Part shown: positions 8,146-16,334 of the stretch, in pieces
How positions within the stretch are numbered: the first letter of the stretch is position 1
Layout of the letters: every line of letters starts with the position of its first letter
DNA from: an uncultured Roseateles sp.
GTDB taxonomy: Bacteria; Pseudomonadota; Gammaproteobacteria; Burkholderiales; Burkholderiaceae_C
Assembly (NCBI RefSeq): GCF_963422335.1
Contig: NZ_OY729424.1
Location: forward strand, 1,488,001-1,552,000
Length of the DNA stretch: 64,000 nt
Reading direction: 5' to 3'
Position numbers and translations under genes: made by a program
The notes under the pieces: model-generated
Seen by the model: only the letters and a program-made list of their open reading frames with translations
Databases searched by the model: none
What the model was told of the DNA's origin: nothing

Positions 8146-9351
8146 GTGATCTACAGATCTCTAGCCGATCCACGGGGCAGTCTAGGAGGCGCTGTGAATC
8201 GCTTCCCGGCAGAGCCACCCTTAGGCGCAACTTTAGGTCAGGAGGAGAGGGAAGCCCTTCTATCTGCGTTCGATGAGTCGTGCTCGTGGGATGTCGGGTT
8301 CGTAGCCCATCGCGTCGTGAGTGCACTAGAGGCAGCTGCCGCACAGCAATTCGGGTTCTTGCATGCTGTTGCCCTAAATGGTGCCGGGGCAGCACTAGAC
8401 CTTGTTCTCAAAGCCCTGGATGCGGGTCTTGGCAGCGAAGTGATTTGTGGTGCCGCCACCTTCCATGGACAGCATCTGTCCGTTCTAGGAAGTGGGGCAA
8501 CTTTACGGCTCGCTGATTTGGACCCCAAGACCTACTGCATCTCAGCTGACGCTGTGAATTCTCTTCTAGGGCCAACTACTTTGGCAGTGATAGCAACCGA
8601 TTTGCACGGAGCATCGGCCAATTACACCGCATTGCGCGCCGCAGCACGCGAATCAAGTCGCCGGACGGGCTATCAGGCGCCAATTTTAATTGGCGACTCA
8701 GCGAGATCTGTGCCCTTTGTGCAATTCCAGGACGAGATGGGTGCGCCGGATATCCTCATACTCAGTATGCAGAGCAAAAAGATGTGGACAACGCTAGGAG
8801 AAGGCGGACTCGTTTTGTCGAATGACGAGGGGCTTGTGGAAAGGCTGCGGGAGTATCGCAGTTTTGGAATTGGTCGGGCGTGGGGTAGTAACTATAAATT
8901 ATCGAAACTGCAGGCATCTGTCGGAGTCGTCCAGCTTCGTCGCCTACCCGAAATGTTGCGGATTCGGCAGGAGTTGGCTGCGAAGAGGACGGCGGTATTT
9001 GCTTCGCAAGTTCCTTTGTGTCGCATCGTCAATTGTGAGTCAGTCAACCATTGCTATTCATACTATCCAATCGAGCTGCCATCCGATTTTGGCCGACTTG
9101 GGCGAGATTTACTCATCGAAATGCTTGCGCAGAAATTCTCTATCGGGAGCGTTGTCGCAAATCCTCCGACTTATCTTTATAACGAGTGGGTGGCGTCAAG
9201 AACAGTGGATAGGCCATTGCAGGCTGCAGTAGTCACTGACAGGCTCATCTGCGTTCCACTTCATCCGTCGATCTCCCCTTCAGATGAGGGCTTCTTGCAG
9301 TCCTCATTTGTAACGGCATACCATCATATCGCCCGACAACTGAGGCTATAA
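8146..9351 (+). CDS. DegT/DnrJ/EryC1-type PLP aminotransferase
   Basis: A 401-residue fold-type I PLP enzyme. GAGAALDL near residue 85 matches the phosphate-binding turn. IGDSARS supplies the Asp that pairs with the pyridine nitrogen. SMQSKKMWTTLGEGG (about 207-221) holds the Schiff-base Lys, followed by the Glu-Gly-Gly that typifies DegT/StrS sugar aminotransferases. An Asn/Tyr-rich region (WGSNYKLSKLQASVG) follows, as in the family. It starts with GTG 6 bp after the kinase gene, and the radical SAM gene begins 3 bp after its stop. Usual substrates are keto-sugars or keto-cyclitols bound to nucleotides, but the neighbours do not make up a complete sugar pathway. Confidence 0.87.
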   Translation: MIYRSLADPRGSLGGAVNRFPAEPPLGATLGQEEREALLSAFDESCSWDVGFVAHRVVSALEAAAAQQFGFLHAVALNGAGAALDLVLKALDAGLGSEVICGAATFHGQHLSVLGSGATLRLADLDPKTYCISADAVNSLLGPTTLAVIATDLHGASANYTALRAAARESSRRTGYQAPILIGDSARSVPFVQFQDEMGAPDILILSMQSKKMWTTLGEGGLVLSNDEGLVERLREYRSFGIGRAWGSNYKLSKLQASVGVVQLRRLPEMLRIRQELAAKRTAVFASQVPLCRIVNCESVNHCYSYYPIELPSDFGRLGRDLLIEMLAQKFSIGSVVANPPTYLYNEWVASRTVDRPLQAAVVTDRLICVPLHPSISPSDEGFLQSSFVTAYHHIARQLRL

Positions 9352-9354
9352 AAT

Positions 9355-10635
9355 ATGAACGAATATCAAGCAATTAACCTGGAAAAGGTTATTTCCAGGC
9401 TCCGGCCAGATATACCTTCGAAGTTCAATGAGTTGCACGCAATTTCCAGAGAGAAAATGCGGCTCCTGGCCAATCTCCAGGGCGCAAACCCACCTCCCTA
9501 CGAAGTATTAATTCATCCGTCAAGTGCGTGCAACCTTCAGTGCGAATGGTGCATCGGCGAATTTGTTCCCACTGCGCCGAGCAAGGGAAAGTCTGTTGCT
9601 ATCTCATCAAAGATAGGAGATACACGCCTACCTGACAAACTGGCCAATCCGGATTCGATGATACATTTACTAAAAGGAATTTGTGAATTTTCCGAAGAGG
9701 TTGAGGTGCTGGCAAACGGTGTGTCAGCCAGGCAAAGATTTCGGGTCGAGGCCGTGTCATTCTCGGGATTAATTGGGGAGCCGCTTGTCGCGAAGAAGGC
9801 GTTAATGCGAGGGATCCCTTACCTCAGTGAGAACGGAGTCAGGGTGGGGCTGTTTACTAATGGTATTCTAATAGACGACCAGGCTTCCGAAATTCTTCAA
9901 ATGGCTGACTATGTACTCGTCAGTTTAGATGCTGCAACGGAAGAAACCTATGGGCGCATCAAATTTGGTGGGCGTCCACAAGGGCACTCAATGTTTCGTA
10001 AAGCACTTGAGGGCCTTGGCAGATTAATACAGGCCCGATCAGCAAGCTCAAAAACTACAGTTAATGCCTCATTCATTATATGTCAAGAGAATGTTGGCGA
10101 GTTATTCGCGGCTGCAAAGATTGCCAAGGAGATCGGAGTCCAATGTTTCAGAATTAAACAGGATAACTCCGGAAGCCGAAAGCTGACCGCCGAAGCCATT
10201 GTCTTGGCAAAGGACCAAATGGCGCGTATCGAAGCGGACCTGGTCGATGACAAATTTACCCTCGTCAGAATTCATCGGGAGCTAGCTGAGGCCGAAATTT
10301 TAAGAGACTTCTCCAAATGCGAGATTACAAACCTTGTTGCCGCAGTTGGGTCCGACGGCCACATGTATCCCTGCAACTATCACCCGCGCCCTGGTGGTAT
10401 GAGTTATGGGGATACTCTAGCGGACTCGTTTAAATCCGTGTGGCGAAATGAACGTCGTATGGAAATGCGGGAGTTGTTGCCTGAGCGCTGTCCGCCGACA
10501 TGCGATCCTTTTAAGAATAGAGCTAACCACCTACTCGCCCCAATGCGTTCGGCACATACCCAAGGTGGTGAGGGGCAAGCGCTACAGGTTCTAGCGACTC
10601 TTCTGGAGGCGGCTAGGCCACGTGTTCAGAACTAA
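9355..10635 (+). CDS. Radical SAM/SPASM enzyme
   Basis: A 426-residue radical S-adenosylmethionine protein. The cluster motif C-x3-C-x2-C is at Cys59, Cys63 and Cys66 (SACNLQCEWC). A TIM-barrel core follows, with glycine-rich and substrate segments (FSGLIGEPL, GLFTNGILI, VLVSLDAATEETYG). The C-terminal region has further Cys residues (FSKCEI, HMYPCNYHP, ERCPPTC) in a SPASM-like layout that would bind auxiliary iron-sulfur clusters. Many SPASM enzymes modify ribosomal peptides by forming C-C, C-S or C-O bonds or epimerising residues; others act on sugars. No peptide recognition (PqqD-like) domain is evident at either end. The gene overlaps the next kinase gene by 14 bp. It is the strongest candidate here for a tailoring enzyme. 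Confidence 0.92.
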   Translation: MNEYQAINLEKVISRLRPDIPSKFNELHAISREKMRLLANLQGANPPPYEVLIHPSSACNLQCEWCIGEFVPTAPSKGKSVAISSKIGDTRLPDKLANPDSMIHLLKGICEFSEEVEVLANGVSARQRFRVEAVSFSGLIGEPLVAKKALMRGIPYLSENGVRVGLFTNGILIDDQASEILQMADYVLVSLDAATEETYGRIKFGGRPQGHSMFRKALEGLGRLIQARSASSKTTVNASFIICQENVGELFAAAKIAKEIGVQCFRIKQDNSGSRKLTAEAIVLAKDQMARIEADLVDDKFTLVRIHRELAEAEILRDFSKCEITNLVAAVGSDGHMYPCNYHPRPGGMSYGDTLADSFKSVWRNERRMEMRELLPERCPPTCDPFKNRANHLLAPMRSAHTQGGEGQALQVLATLLEAARPRVQN

Positions 10636-11593
10636 TATAGCGCCAACGGAATCGAGCCTGCAGGGGGCCTTGGCATTCTGGGCAATACCACCGCGAGCTA
10701 TTGTTGGTCGGAGTTTGCGTGTTCGAAGTGTGCTCTATCGCATCGAATTGAACGGGGTGTTGTTTATTCTTAAAGGTCGAGTCGCTGCAGGACAGGGTGC
10801 TCGAATCCTATTTTCCCTTCAGCTGCAACAGATGGCGGCGGAGCAAGGATTTTCACCTGGTTTAGTGCCGGGAACTTGTGGAAATCTGGGCTGTCAGCTA
10901 GATGGGATAATATGGAGTCTTTCAAGATTTGCGGTCAACACGAAAGCGAGGCAACTGTCAGCTAGTGTTGATTGGTTCCGAAAGATTGGCATTCTTCTTG
11001 GATCAATTCATAACACTCTAGCCGCTGCGGAAGGTTTGGTTGAAACCTCTTTTCTTTCGTGGCCCGTACCTTCTAATGACATTATTAATCGCAAAACTAC
11101 TAATTGGGGTGCTTGTCTGCCAAAAGAGGTTGTACGGGATCTAAGGCAATCCTTGGCGAGCAGGAAGCAATATGCTAGTTTAAAGAGGCAATGGCTGCAC
11201 GGCGATTTTTCAACTGGCAATATAATTAACAAAATCTCATCGATCACTGGGGAAATGACCCCGCTGCTGATTGATTTCGACAACGCGTCATATTTCCCAA
11301 GAATTTACGAAGTCATTCGTGGTTTCTTTGCTATTGGCGGCGTGCAAAGGTCATGCATTCGAGCTAACTTTAGAGAATACGTTCGGGGATATATAGAAAG
11401 CCAGTCGCTTACCGAGATTGAGAAAACCTTTGGTCTAGATGCTTACTGTTGGATTGCTGCTCATGATGTGGTAACCCATTTGCGGAAGCGCAACGGTATA
11501 GCCACAACGTACGATCAGCGCGTTATTCGACGTATTCAAAGAATTAGAACACTAAGACCCGCTTTATTTAATATCCTTACTGCTGCGAGCTAA
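10622..11593 (+). CDS. Aminoglycoside phosphotransferase-like kinase
   Basis: A 323-residue protein with the catalytic loop of the APH/choline-kinase family: LHGDFSTGNII at about residue 198, then a Mg-binding strand LLIDFDNASYF some 20 residues later. This family phosphorylates hydroxyls of small molecules such as aminoglycosides, choline, homoserine or methylthioribose. The N-lobe is short and divergent. The GTG start lies inside the radical SAM gene with a GGAGG site upstream. The stop is followed 3 bp later by the NUDIX gene. In this set it could provide self-protection by phosphorylating the product, or act as a biosynthetic kinase. Confidence 0.83.
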   Translation: MFRTNIAPTESSLQGALAFWAIPPRAIVGRSLRVRSVLYRIELNGVLFILKGRVAAGQGARILFSLQLQQMAAEQGFSPGLVPGTCGNLGCQLDGIIWSLSRFAVNTKARQLSASVDWFRKIGILLGSIHNTLAAAEGLVETSFLSWPVPSNDIINRKTTNWGACLPKEVVRDLRQSLASRKQYASLKRQWLHGDFSTGNIINKISSITGEMTPLLIDFDNASYFPRIYEVIRGFFAIGGVQRSCIRANFREYVRGYIESQSLTEIEKTFGLDAYCWIAAHDVVTHLRKRNGIATTYDQRVIRRIQRIRTLRPALFNILTAAS

Positions 11594-11595
11594 TT

Positions 11596-12072
11596 ATGTC
11601 TAACTCCAAAGTCAGAGCGCCATTTCAAGTGCTCGTTGTCCCCTTTCGACTCTTGGGGGTTGAGCCTGAATTCGCGATCTTGAAGAGATCTGATATGCAT
11701 GTTTGGCAATTTGTTGCTGGCGGAGGTGATCAGGGTGAATCTCCTCAGCAGGCAGCTATTCGGGAGGCAAATGAAGAGCTGGGGTTGACGCTCAATTCGG
11801 TTATCGACCTGCAGACAAGAAGCTCAATTCCAGCAAAGTTCTTCAAAGCTAGAACCTATTGGCCAAAAGACTTATATGTGGTTCCAGAGTACTCCTTTGC
11901 TATTGATTGTAGTGAGGCAAATATCATGCTTTCGCATGAACACATTGAGCTTAAGTGGGAGTGTTTTGAAAATGCCGATTCATTATTAAACTGGGATTCA
12001 AATAAGACAGCGCTTTGGGAGTTAAACGAGCGATTGCTGCAAACCAACGCCCGGCCCAGCGGCTCAATATGA
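11596..12072 (+). CDS. NUDIX hydrolase
   Basis: A 158-residue protein with a full Nudix box at residues about 38-60: GGGDQGESPQQAAI followed by REANEELGL, matching G-x5-E-x7-REUxEExGU. The preceding strand VWQFVAGG fits the family, which hydrolyses nucleoside diphosphates linked to another group. The length is typical for a single-domain enzyme. It is the last gene of the 7168-12072 series. It could remove a toxic nucleotide by-product or act on a nucleotide-linked intermediate, which would fit the kinases and the nucleotidyltransferase nearby. Confidence 0.9.
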   Translation: MSNSKVRAPFQVLVVPFRLLGVEPEFAILKRSDMHVWQFVAGGGDQGESPQQAAIREANEELGLTLNSVIDLQTRSSIPAKFFKARTYWPKDLYVVPEYSFAIDCSEANIMLSHEHIELKWECFENADSLLNWDSNKTALWELNERLLQTNARPSGSI

Positions 12073-12967
12073 CTTGCCTGAACGTACATGGACTCCCCCG
12101 GGTTGCCAAGCGTCCCGTTCGTAGCCGTACGGAGGAATAAATTTCACCCGTACTACGGACTTCAGTTGCGAGATGAGCGTGTTATCCCAGATGAGTTCTG
12201 CTGGTCGGCTCCTCTATCACTTGCGCACACTCGATGTGCCCTGTCCGAGGCGGGCCATGTTGACCACGGCTTGACCTGCCGTGCCATCAACTTGCTGGTT
12301 GCGGGAGCGTTCGGCCGTTAGGTTCTCATTGTCTATGTGTCGTTGAGGCATAACGATGCTGCGGCGTAGGCGACCTTGAACTCTCGGCTGCTTGCTGGTG
12401 GCACCCTACGGCCCGTGCTGTCTTACTGGCCATTGCGACGTTTTTGTTGCGCTTGACGAACTGACGAGCAATCAGTCGGCCCATATGGCCCAGTGCCTGC
12501 GACTTGCGTGCTCAGTGATGAGCGCTGGCCCTGGCTTCGATCCCGACCGGGCGCGCGGCTGGTTAACGAAGGAGGGCGCAACATGTTCGCGGCGCGGCTG
12601 TTTGCGCAACACAGTCTTTCCTCGCGCGTTGACGCGGTGACCCTGGACACGTTCTCGGCCAAATCAAGTCCGATGGTCGCAACCTGCGCAATGCAGGACC
12701 CATCCGGATCGAGTGGTTGCTGACACTTCCACCGGAGTGCTTACATGGCGTCATCGGGTGGGTGGTAGCGCCCATCCCATTGCGCAATTGCCCTGCGACG
12801 TTGAGGCCTTGAGGGTTGCAACGAATTCATCCGCCTTGCGCTTCTCCGCCGCGGCAAGGCTCTGGCGTTTGGTGACGCAGCCCTTGCGAATCGCCCAGAT
12901 GCCTCTGCGTGAGCGCACTTGACTCGACGGGGCACAGTCCCTGAAGCGCCCTGCGAAGAACAGGAGA
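12073..12967. other. Gap between converging gene sets, decayed DNA
   Basis: No intact gene is supported in about 900 bp. It separates the plus-strand enzyme series from the minus-strand peptide/export series, which converge here. Its higher GC differs from both sides, and it contains an IS110-type transposase remnant. The stretch 12720-12960 has short unrelated frames in all phases. No clear terminator for either gene set was found. Confidence 0.6.
12333..12690 (-). pseudogene. IS110-family transposase remnant
   Basis: On the minus strand, ATIGLDLAEN (from about 12680) is the typical opening of IS110/IS1111 transposases, holding the first DEDD-type Asp. After a 1-base phase change it continues as VNARGKTVLRK. 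Further down, NVAMASKTARAV and, in another phase, REFKVAYAAA followed by a stop at 12333 match the usual C-terminal end of these proteins. The part in between, about two thirds of the gene, is missing, and several frameshifts are present. It is a dead remnant. Terminal features of the element cannot be defined. Confidence 0.65.
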
Positions 12968-14032
12968 CTATGCAACCAACTTTGCATGAAAGAGATCCCT
13001 GAGTACCGAGCAGAAGTTAGGTCGCAGGCCTCTGTCGCTAACTCCCAAAGTGTTACAAACCTCCAAATTAAGTGCCCACGCGATATCGATGCACTCATCC
13101 ACGAACTCTGGTGACGTATTCGCATGCTCAACAGCCAAAACGGAAGAAACGACAGCGATATTTAGCGTTTCAAGGTGAGGCAATGTCATCGCCTCAGCGA
13201 CCCTCTTCAAGCCAGCAAAATACTCTAAAGGTAGGTCGGCGTTGATATGTTCTTTGAGCCGGCCAACATATGGCAATGGAAATTTGGCCAGGGCGTGAAA
13301 TCTGGAATCGCAATTGACCACGTCAATCTGTCGGCTAAGTACAATGAAAACAAGTGCACACAATATTCCGAACAATTCAAAACACACATTCAGACTTCGT
13401 GCGGAAGTTAATATTTTTGTACTTAAGCCATGGACTCGTCCATTGACTAAGTTTCTTTTGCCAGACAGCTGCGTTAGCGCAATCTCGACTCGATCAACAA
13501 ATTTTCTCGGCGCAGGGCAAACACCAGTTGTAGATACGAAAAGCTCCATCGCTTCGACATACTCGAACATCGAAGCTCCGCCGGTCTCTGTACCTAGAGC
13601 TTCAGCGACTAGGCGATGTCTACAATATGCTGCTATTCCTCGGTAAAACTTATACAAATTCGCGATATTGCTCGATATGGCCCCACCCTTTTCGACCTCA
13701 TATACAAAGGGCAAAAATGCATAGCAATATGAGATTGCCGTAAGCCGTTGAAGAGGTGTTAGCTCAGACATATCGAATAGGGCCAAAAACTTCTCTGCAG
13801 ATTTCTTCCACAATAGTGAATCAGCCAGAACCGTTCCCAGGGCTTTGCTGTTCATGGGTAAATTGTATTGCCCTCTCCGATCGGAAAATGGGCAGCACGC
13901 GTATTCTATCAAGCGCTGGTAGCCTGGAAACCTCATGGAGTCGGGCTCCATTAGTGGGATGCCGAGCTCATCTTTGAAATCCGGGGGGAATGCAAGCTGA
14001 AGAATCGGAAATTGCCTGAGAACGCCAGCCAT
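12968..14032 (-). CDS. Unknown protein, last gene of the peptide/export operon
   Basis: A 354-residue protein without a family I can name. It is mostly helical, with several Cys residues (YACCPFSD, CFELFGILCALVFIVL, VVNCDS) and one hydrophobic stretch near residue 225 that could be a membrane segment or a buried helix. It has no signal peptide. It begins 23 bp after the truncated adaptor gene in the same direction as the receptor and exporter genes, so it is very probably part of the same transcript. Immunity protein, modification enzyme or export accessory factor are all possible, and nothing in the sequence chooses between them. Confidence 0.75.
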   Translation of the reverse strand: MAGVLRQFPILQLAFPPDFKDELGIPLMEPDSMRFPGYQRLIEYACCPFSDRRGQYNLPMNSKALGTVLADSLLWKKSAEKFLALFDMSELTPLQRLTAISYCYAFLPFVYEVEKGGAISSNIANLYKFYRGIAAYCRHRLVAEALGTETGGASMFEYVEAMELFVSTTGVCPAPRKFVDRVEIALTQLSGKRNLVNGRVHGLSTKILTSARSLNVCFELFGILCALVFIVLSRQIDVVNCDSRFHALAKFPLPYVGRLKEHINADLPLEYFAGLKRVAEAMTLPHLETLNIAVVSSVLAVEHANTSPEFVDECIDIAWALNLEVCNTLGVSDRGLRPNFCSVLRDLFHAKLVA

Positions 14033-14055
14033 ATAGATCTACCGCAATGCGGCGC

Positions 14056-14241
14056 TTAAGTAAAATATGAGTATGCCCATATAACAACCAAAAGCCCAAT
14101 AACACATCCTGCACCGACGATCCACGCTATGGGTCGGCATGCCAACGGGTCCCAAAGAGCTTCGGGGGAAGGCGCCCGCTGCAGCGCCGCAAACGCTTCT
14201 GGCCTAAATAGACCTTGGCCTGAAGACGACTTTGGTTTCAC
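14056..14241 (-). CDS. Stump of an HlyD-type export adaptor
   Basis: A 61-residue protein beginning MKPKSSSGQGLFRPEAF and ending with one membrane helix (IAWIVGAGCVIGLLVVIW) and a short tail. Adaptor subunits that work with bacteriocin-type ABC exporters often begin with an LFRxEA segment, then a linker, then a single membrane helix, and only then the long periplasmic part, for a total of 400 or so residues. Here the protein stops just after the helix, and only 23 bp separate it from the next gene, so no periplasmic part is present. The start overlaps the exporter stop (ATGA), which indicates translational coupling. It is either a truncated adaptor or a deliberately minimal membrane peptide. 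Confidence 0.6.
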   Translation of the reverse strand: MKPKSSSGQGLFRPEAFAALQRAPSPEALWDPLACRPIAWIVGAGCVIGLLVVIWAYSYFT

Positions 14242-16334
14242 GCAATCCCCGCAGATTGAAGGTGAATAACAATGTCGGCAGTTGCGATAGTTTCTTGCCG
14301 ATGAGCTACCAGTATTCTGGTGACACCCAGCGCTGCTATATGCTGACTGATCACCTGTTCGCGTTTGGCATCAAGGTGGCTAGTCGCTTCATCCATAATT
14401 AAAATGCGAGGCTTCCGATAGAGGGCTCGAGCAATTAGTAACCTCTGTCGTTGCCCTCCTGAGAAACCGCTCGCACCGCCATTTATTATGGTGTGATATT
14501 TCATGGGCATAGTCGATATCTCCTCATCAATGAGTGCAGCGCGAGCAGCCATAACTGCGGCTTCAATATGTGGTGGTGTCTCAAAGGAGGTGATATTTTC
14601 GTATATCGAACCTGAAAATAGGCGGTCGTCCTGCATAACAGACGACGCAACAGCGCGGAGTCGCTGCTTTCCAAAGATCTTTAACGGGCTTCCGTCTACT
14701 ACTATTTCACCTCTTTCAGGTTCTAAAAGACCGAGCATAAGCTTCAGCAGCGTCGTTTTGCCACAGCCACTGGGGCCTACAATTGCAACTGAGGACTTGG
14801 CTGGAACAACAAAGCTAATTCCTTTGAGAAGCCATGGCTCATGAGGACCAAATCGGAACCAGATGTCGCGGAATTCAATGCCGAGCGCTTTATCTGAGTC
14901 TTCAGCGCTCAAAACAAGCGGAGCTCCACTGTCTTCTGGTTTGGAAAGTGCAATATCCGACAAGCGCTTTGCGTGGGCAGACAGGAGGTGGAAGTCATTC
15001 AGAGAGCCAATGGCTCGCTCGCCGCGAAATAGAGCGTGAGACGCGTATGCAATTATCATCAGCGACGTACCTGCCCCGAGGCCGCCAGCTCCCGCGAAAA
15101 GCGATAGCGATAGCATTACCATTACCATTGCCACCCCAAACAAGGCGCGTTGCGTTGCAACCAAGCACTGTGAGGCCCATTGTTCACGACTTCTTGCATT
15201 GAGATATTCGTGGGCGGCAGTTTGAAATCGAATACTCCGTGCCCACTGTAGATTTGCGACCTTTAATGTTTGGATTCCCCTTACGCATTCGATCAACTCA
15301 GTTTGCTGATTTGCCTCAAGCCTCATGGCATTGCCGCTTAGCGTTCGCATGCGATCAGCAAAAAGCAAATGCAGACCTGCGGCCAGCAGAATTGCGCTAA
15401 ATACCCCAGTTGCTGCAACCGGTTGATACTTCCACAGTATCGCAATCATCGCCAAACAAAGAGCCCCATCTAGTGCGGCATCAATTGTTCGAATTGTTAA
15501 CAGGCGATGTGCTGCCTGCAACGAGCCGAAGCGACTAATGATGTCGCTTGCATGCCTAGCTTCAAAGAAGTGATAGGGTAAGCTTAGCAAATGACGAAAC
15601 ATCCGCAGCGACTGCGGGCCTATTGATCGAGAAGTTATCCGGATTAAGGCTGCACTGCGAAGAGCGGTAAGGCCTCCTACTGAGAGTGCCAGTAGTATCG
15701 AAAAGGCGAGGGTAATGTAGAGCGCATTAGGAGCACTGCCGCTTGAATAATCGACTATCTTTCGAAAGAGTTGAGGAAGCAATAGGCTGGAGGCTTCTAG
15801 AAGAATAATTATCGGCGCAACTAGCAATCCACTTTTGAGAAGCCCCAATTTTCGATCAAAGAGCTCGCTGATCGGAAGTGAGGCTCTGTGTTTCTGGGGC
15901 AGAAAGTCAGTCTTTGGGGAGAACTCGATAACGATTCCAGTAAACGAATCGCTAAATTCGGTTTCGGAAATAGTCCGACGACCTTTCGAGGGGTCAATTA
16001 TTGTGCTCTTACTTCCCTCAAACGACTCAAGCACAACATAATGATTGAATTGCCAATGTATAACAGCAGGTAGTCGAACTCTTCGGATTCCCGACAACTC
16101 AGCCCGCAAGACTTTTGCTGACAATCCCAGTTGACTGGCCATTGACACCATCTGCGGGAACGACGTACCACGTAGAGTTGGCTGAAAAGTGTGGCGTGCC
16201 GCGGTCATGTCGAGATCATGACCAAAATAATTAGCTACCATCAGTAGGCAAGCTAGCCCGCATTCCGAATTTTCTCCCTGAGGAATGGGGAGTATTTTCG
16301 ACTTAATAAAGCGGTTGAATGGCTTGAAATTCAT
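14238..16334 (-). CDS. C39-peptidase ABC exporter (double-Gly leader type)
   Basis: A 698-residue peptidase-containing ABC transporter. The N-terminal C39 peptidase (about 15-140) has the oxyanion Gln and nucleophile Cys25 in QGENSECGLACL, the catalytic His in NHYVVLE, and the Asp in IIDPSKG. A six-helix exporter domain spans about 165-430. The C-terminal ATPase has Walker A GPSGCGKTT, signature FSGGQRQRL and Walker B ILIMDEATSHLD. Such proteins cleave a leader after Gly-Gly and export the core peptide. The start overlaps the receptor stop and the end overlaps the adaptor stump, each by 4 bp. The cognate substrate is most likely the 45-residue peptide encoded at 18781-18918. Confidence 0.95.
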   Translation of the reverse strand: MNFKPFNRFIKSKILPIPQGENSECGLACLLMVANYFGHDLDMTAARHTFQPTLRGTSFPQMVSMASQLGLSAKVLRAELSGIRRVRLPAVIHWQFNHYVVLESFEGSKSTIIDPSKGRRTISETEFSDSFTGIVIEFSPKTDFLPQKHRASLPISELFDRKLGLLKSGLLVAPIIILLEASSLLLPQLFRKIVDYSSGSAPNALYITLAFSILLALSVGGLTALRSAALIRITSRSIGPQSLRMFRHLLSLPYHFFEARHASDIISRFGSLQAAHRLLTIRTIDAALDGALCLAMIAILWKYQPVAATGVFSAILLAAGLHLLFADRMRTLSGNAMRLEANQQTELIECVRGIQTLKVANLQWARSIRFQTAAHEYLNARSREQWASQCLVATQRALFGVAMVMVMLSLSLFAGAGGLGAGTSLMIIAYASHALFRGERAIGSLNDFHLLSAHAKRLSDIALSKPEDSGAPLVLSAEDSDKALGIEFRDIWFRFGPHEPWLLKGISFVVPAKSSVAIVGPSGCGKTTLLKLMLGLLEPERGEIVVDGSPLKIFGKQRLRAVASSVMQDDRLFSGSIYENITSFETPPHIEAAVMAARAALIDEEISTMPMKYHTIINGGASGFSGGQRQRLLIARALYRKPRILIMDEATSHLDAKREQVISQHIAALGVTRILVAHRQETIATADIVIHLQSAGIA

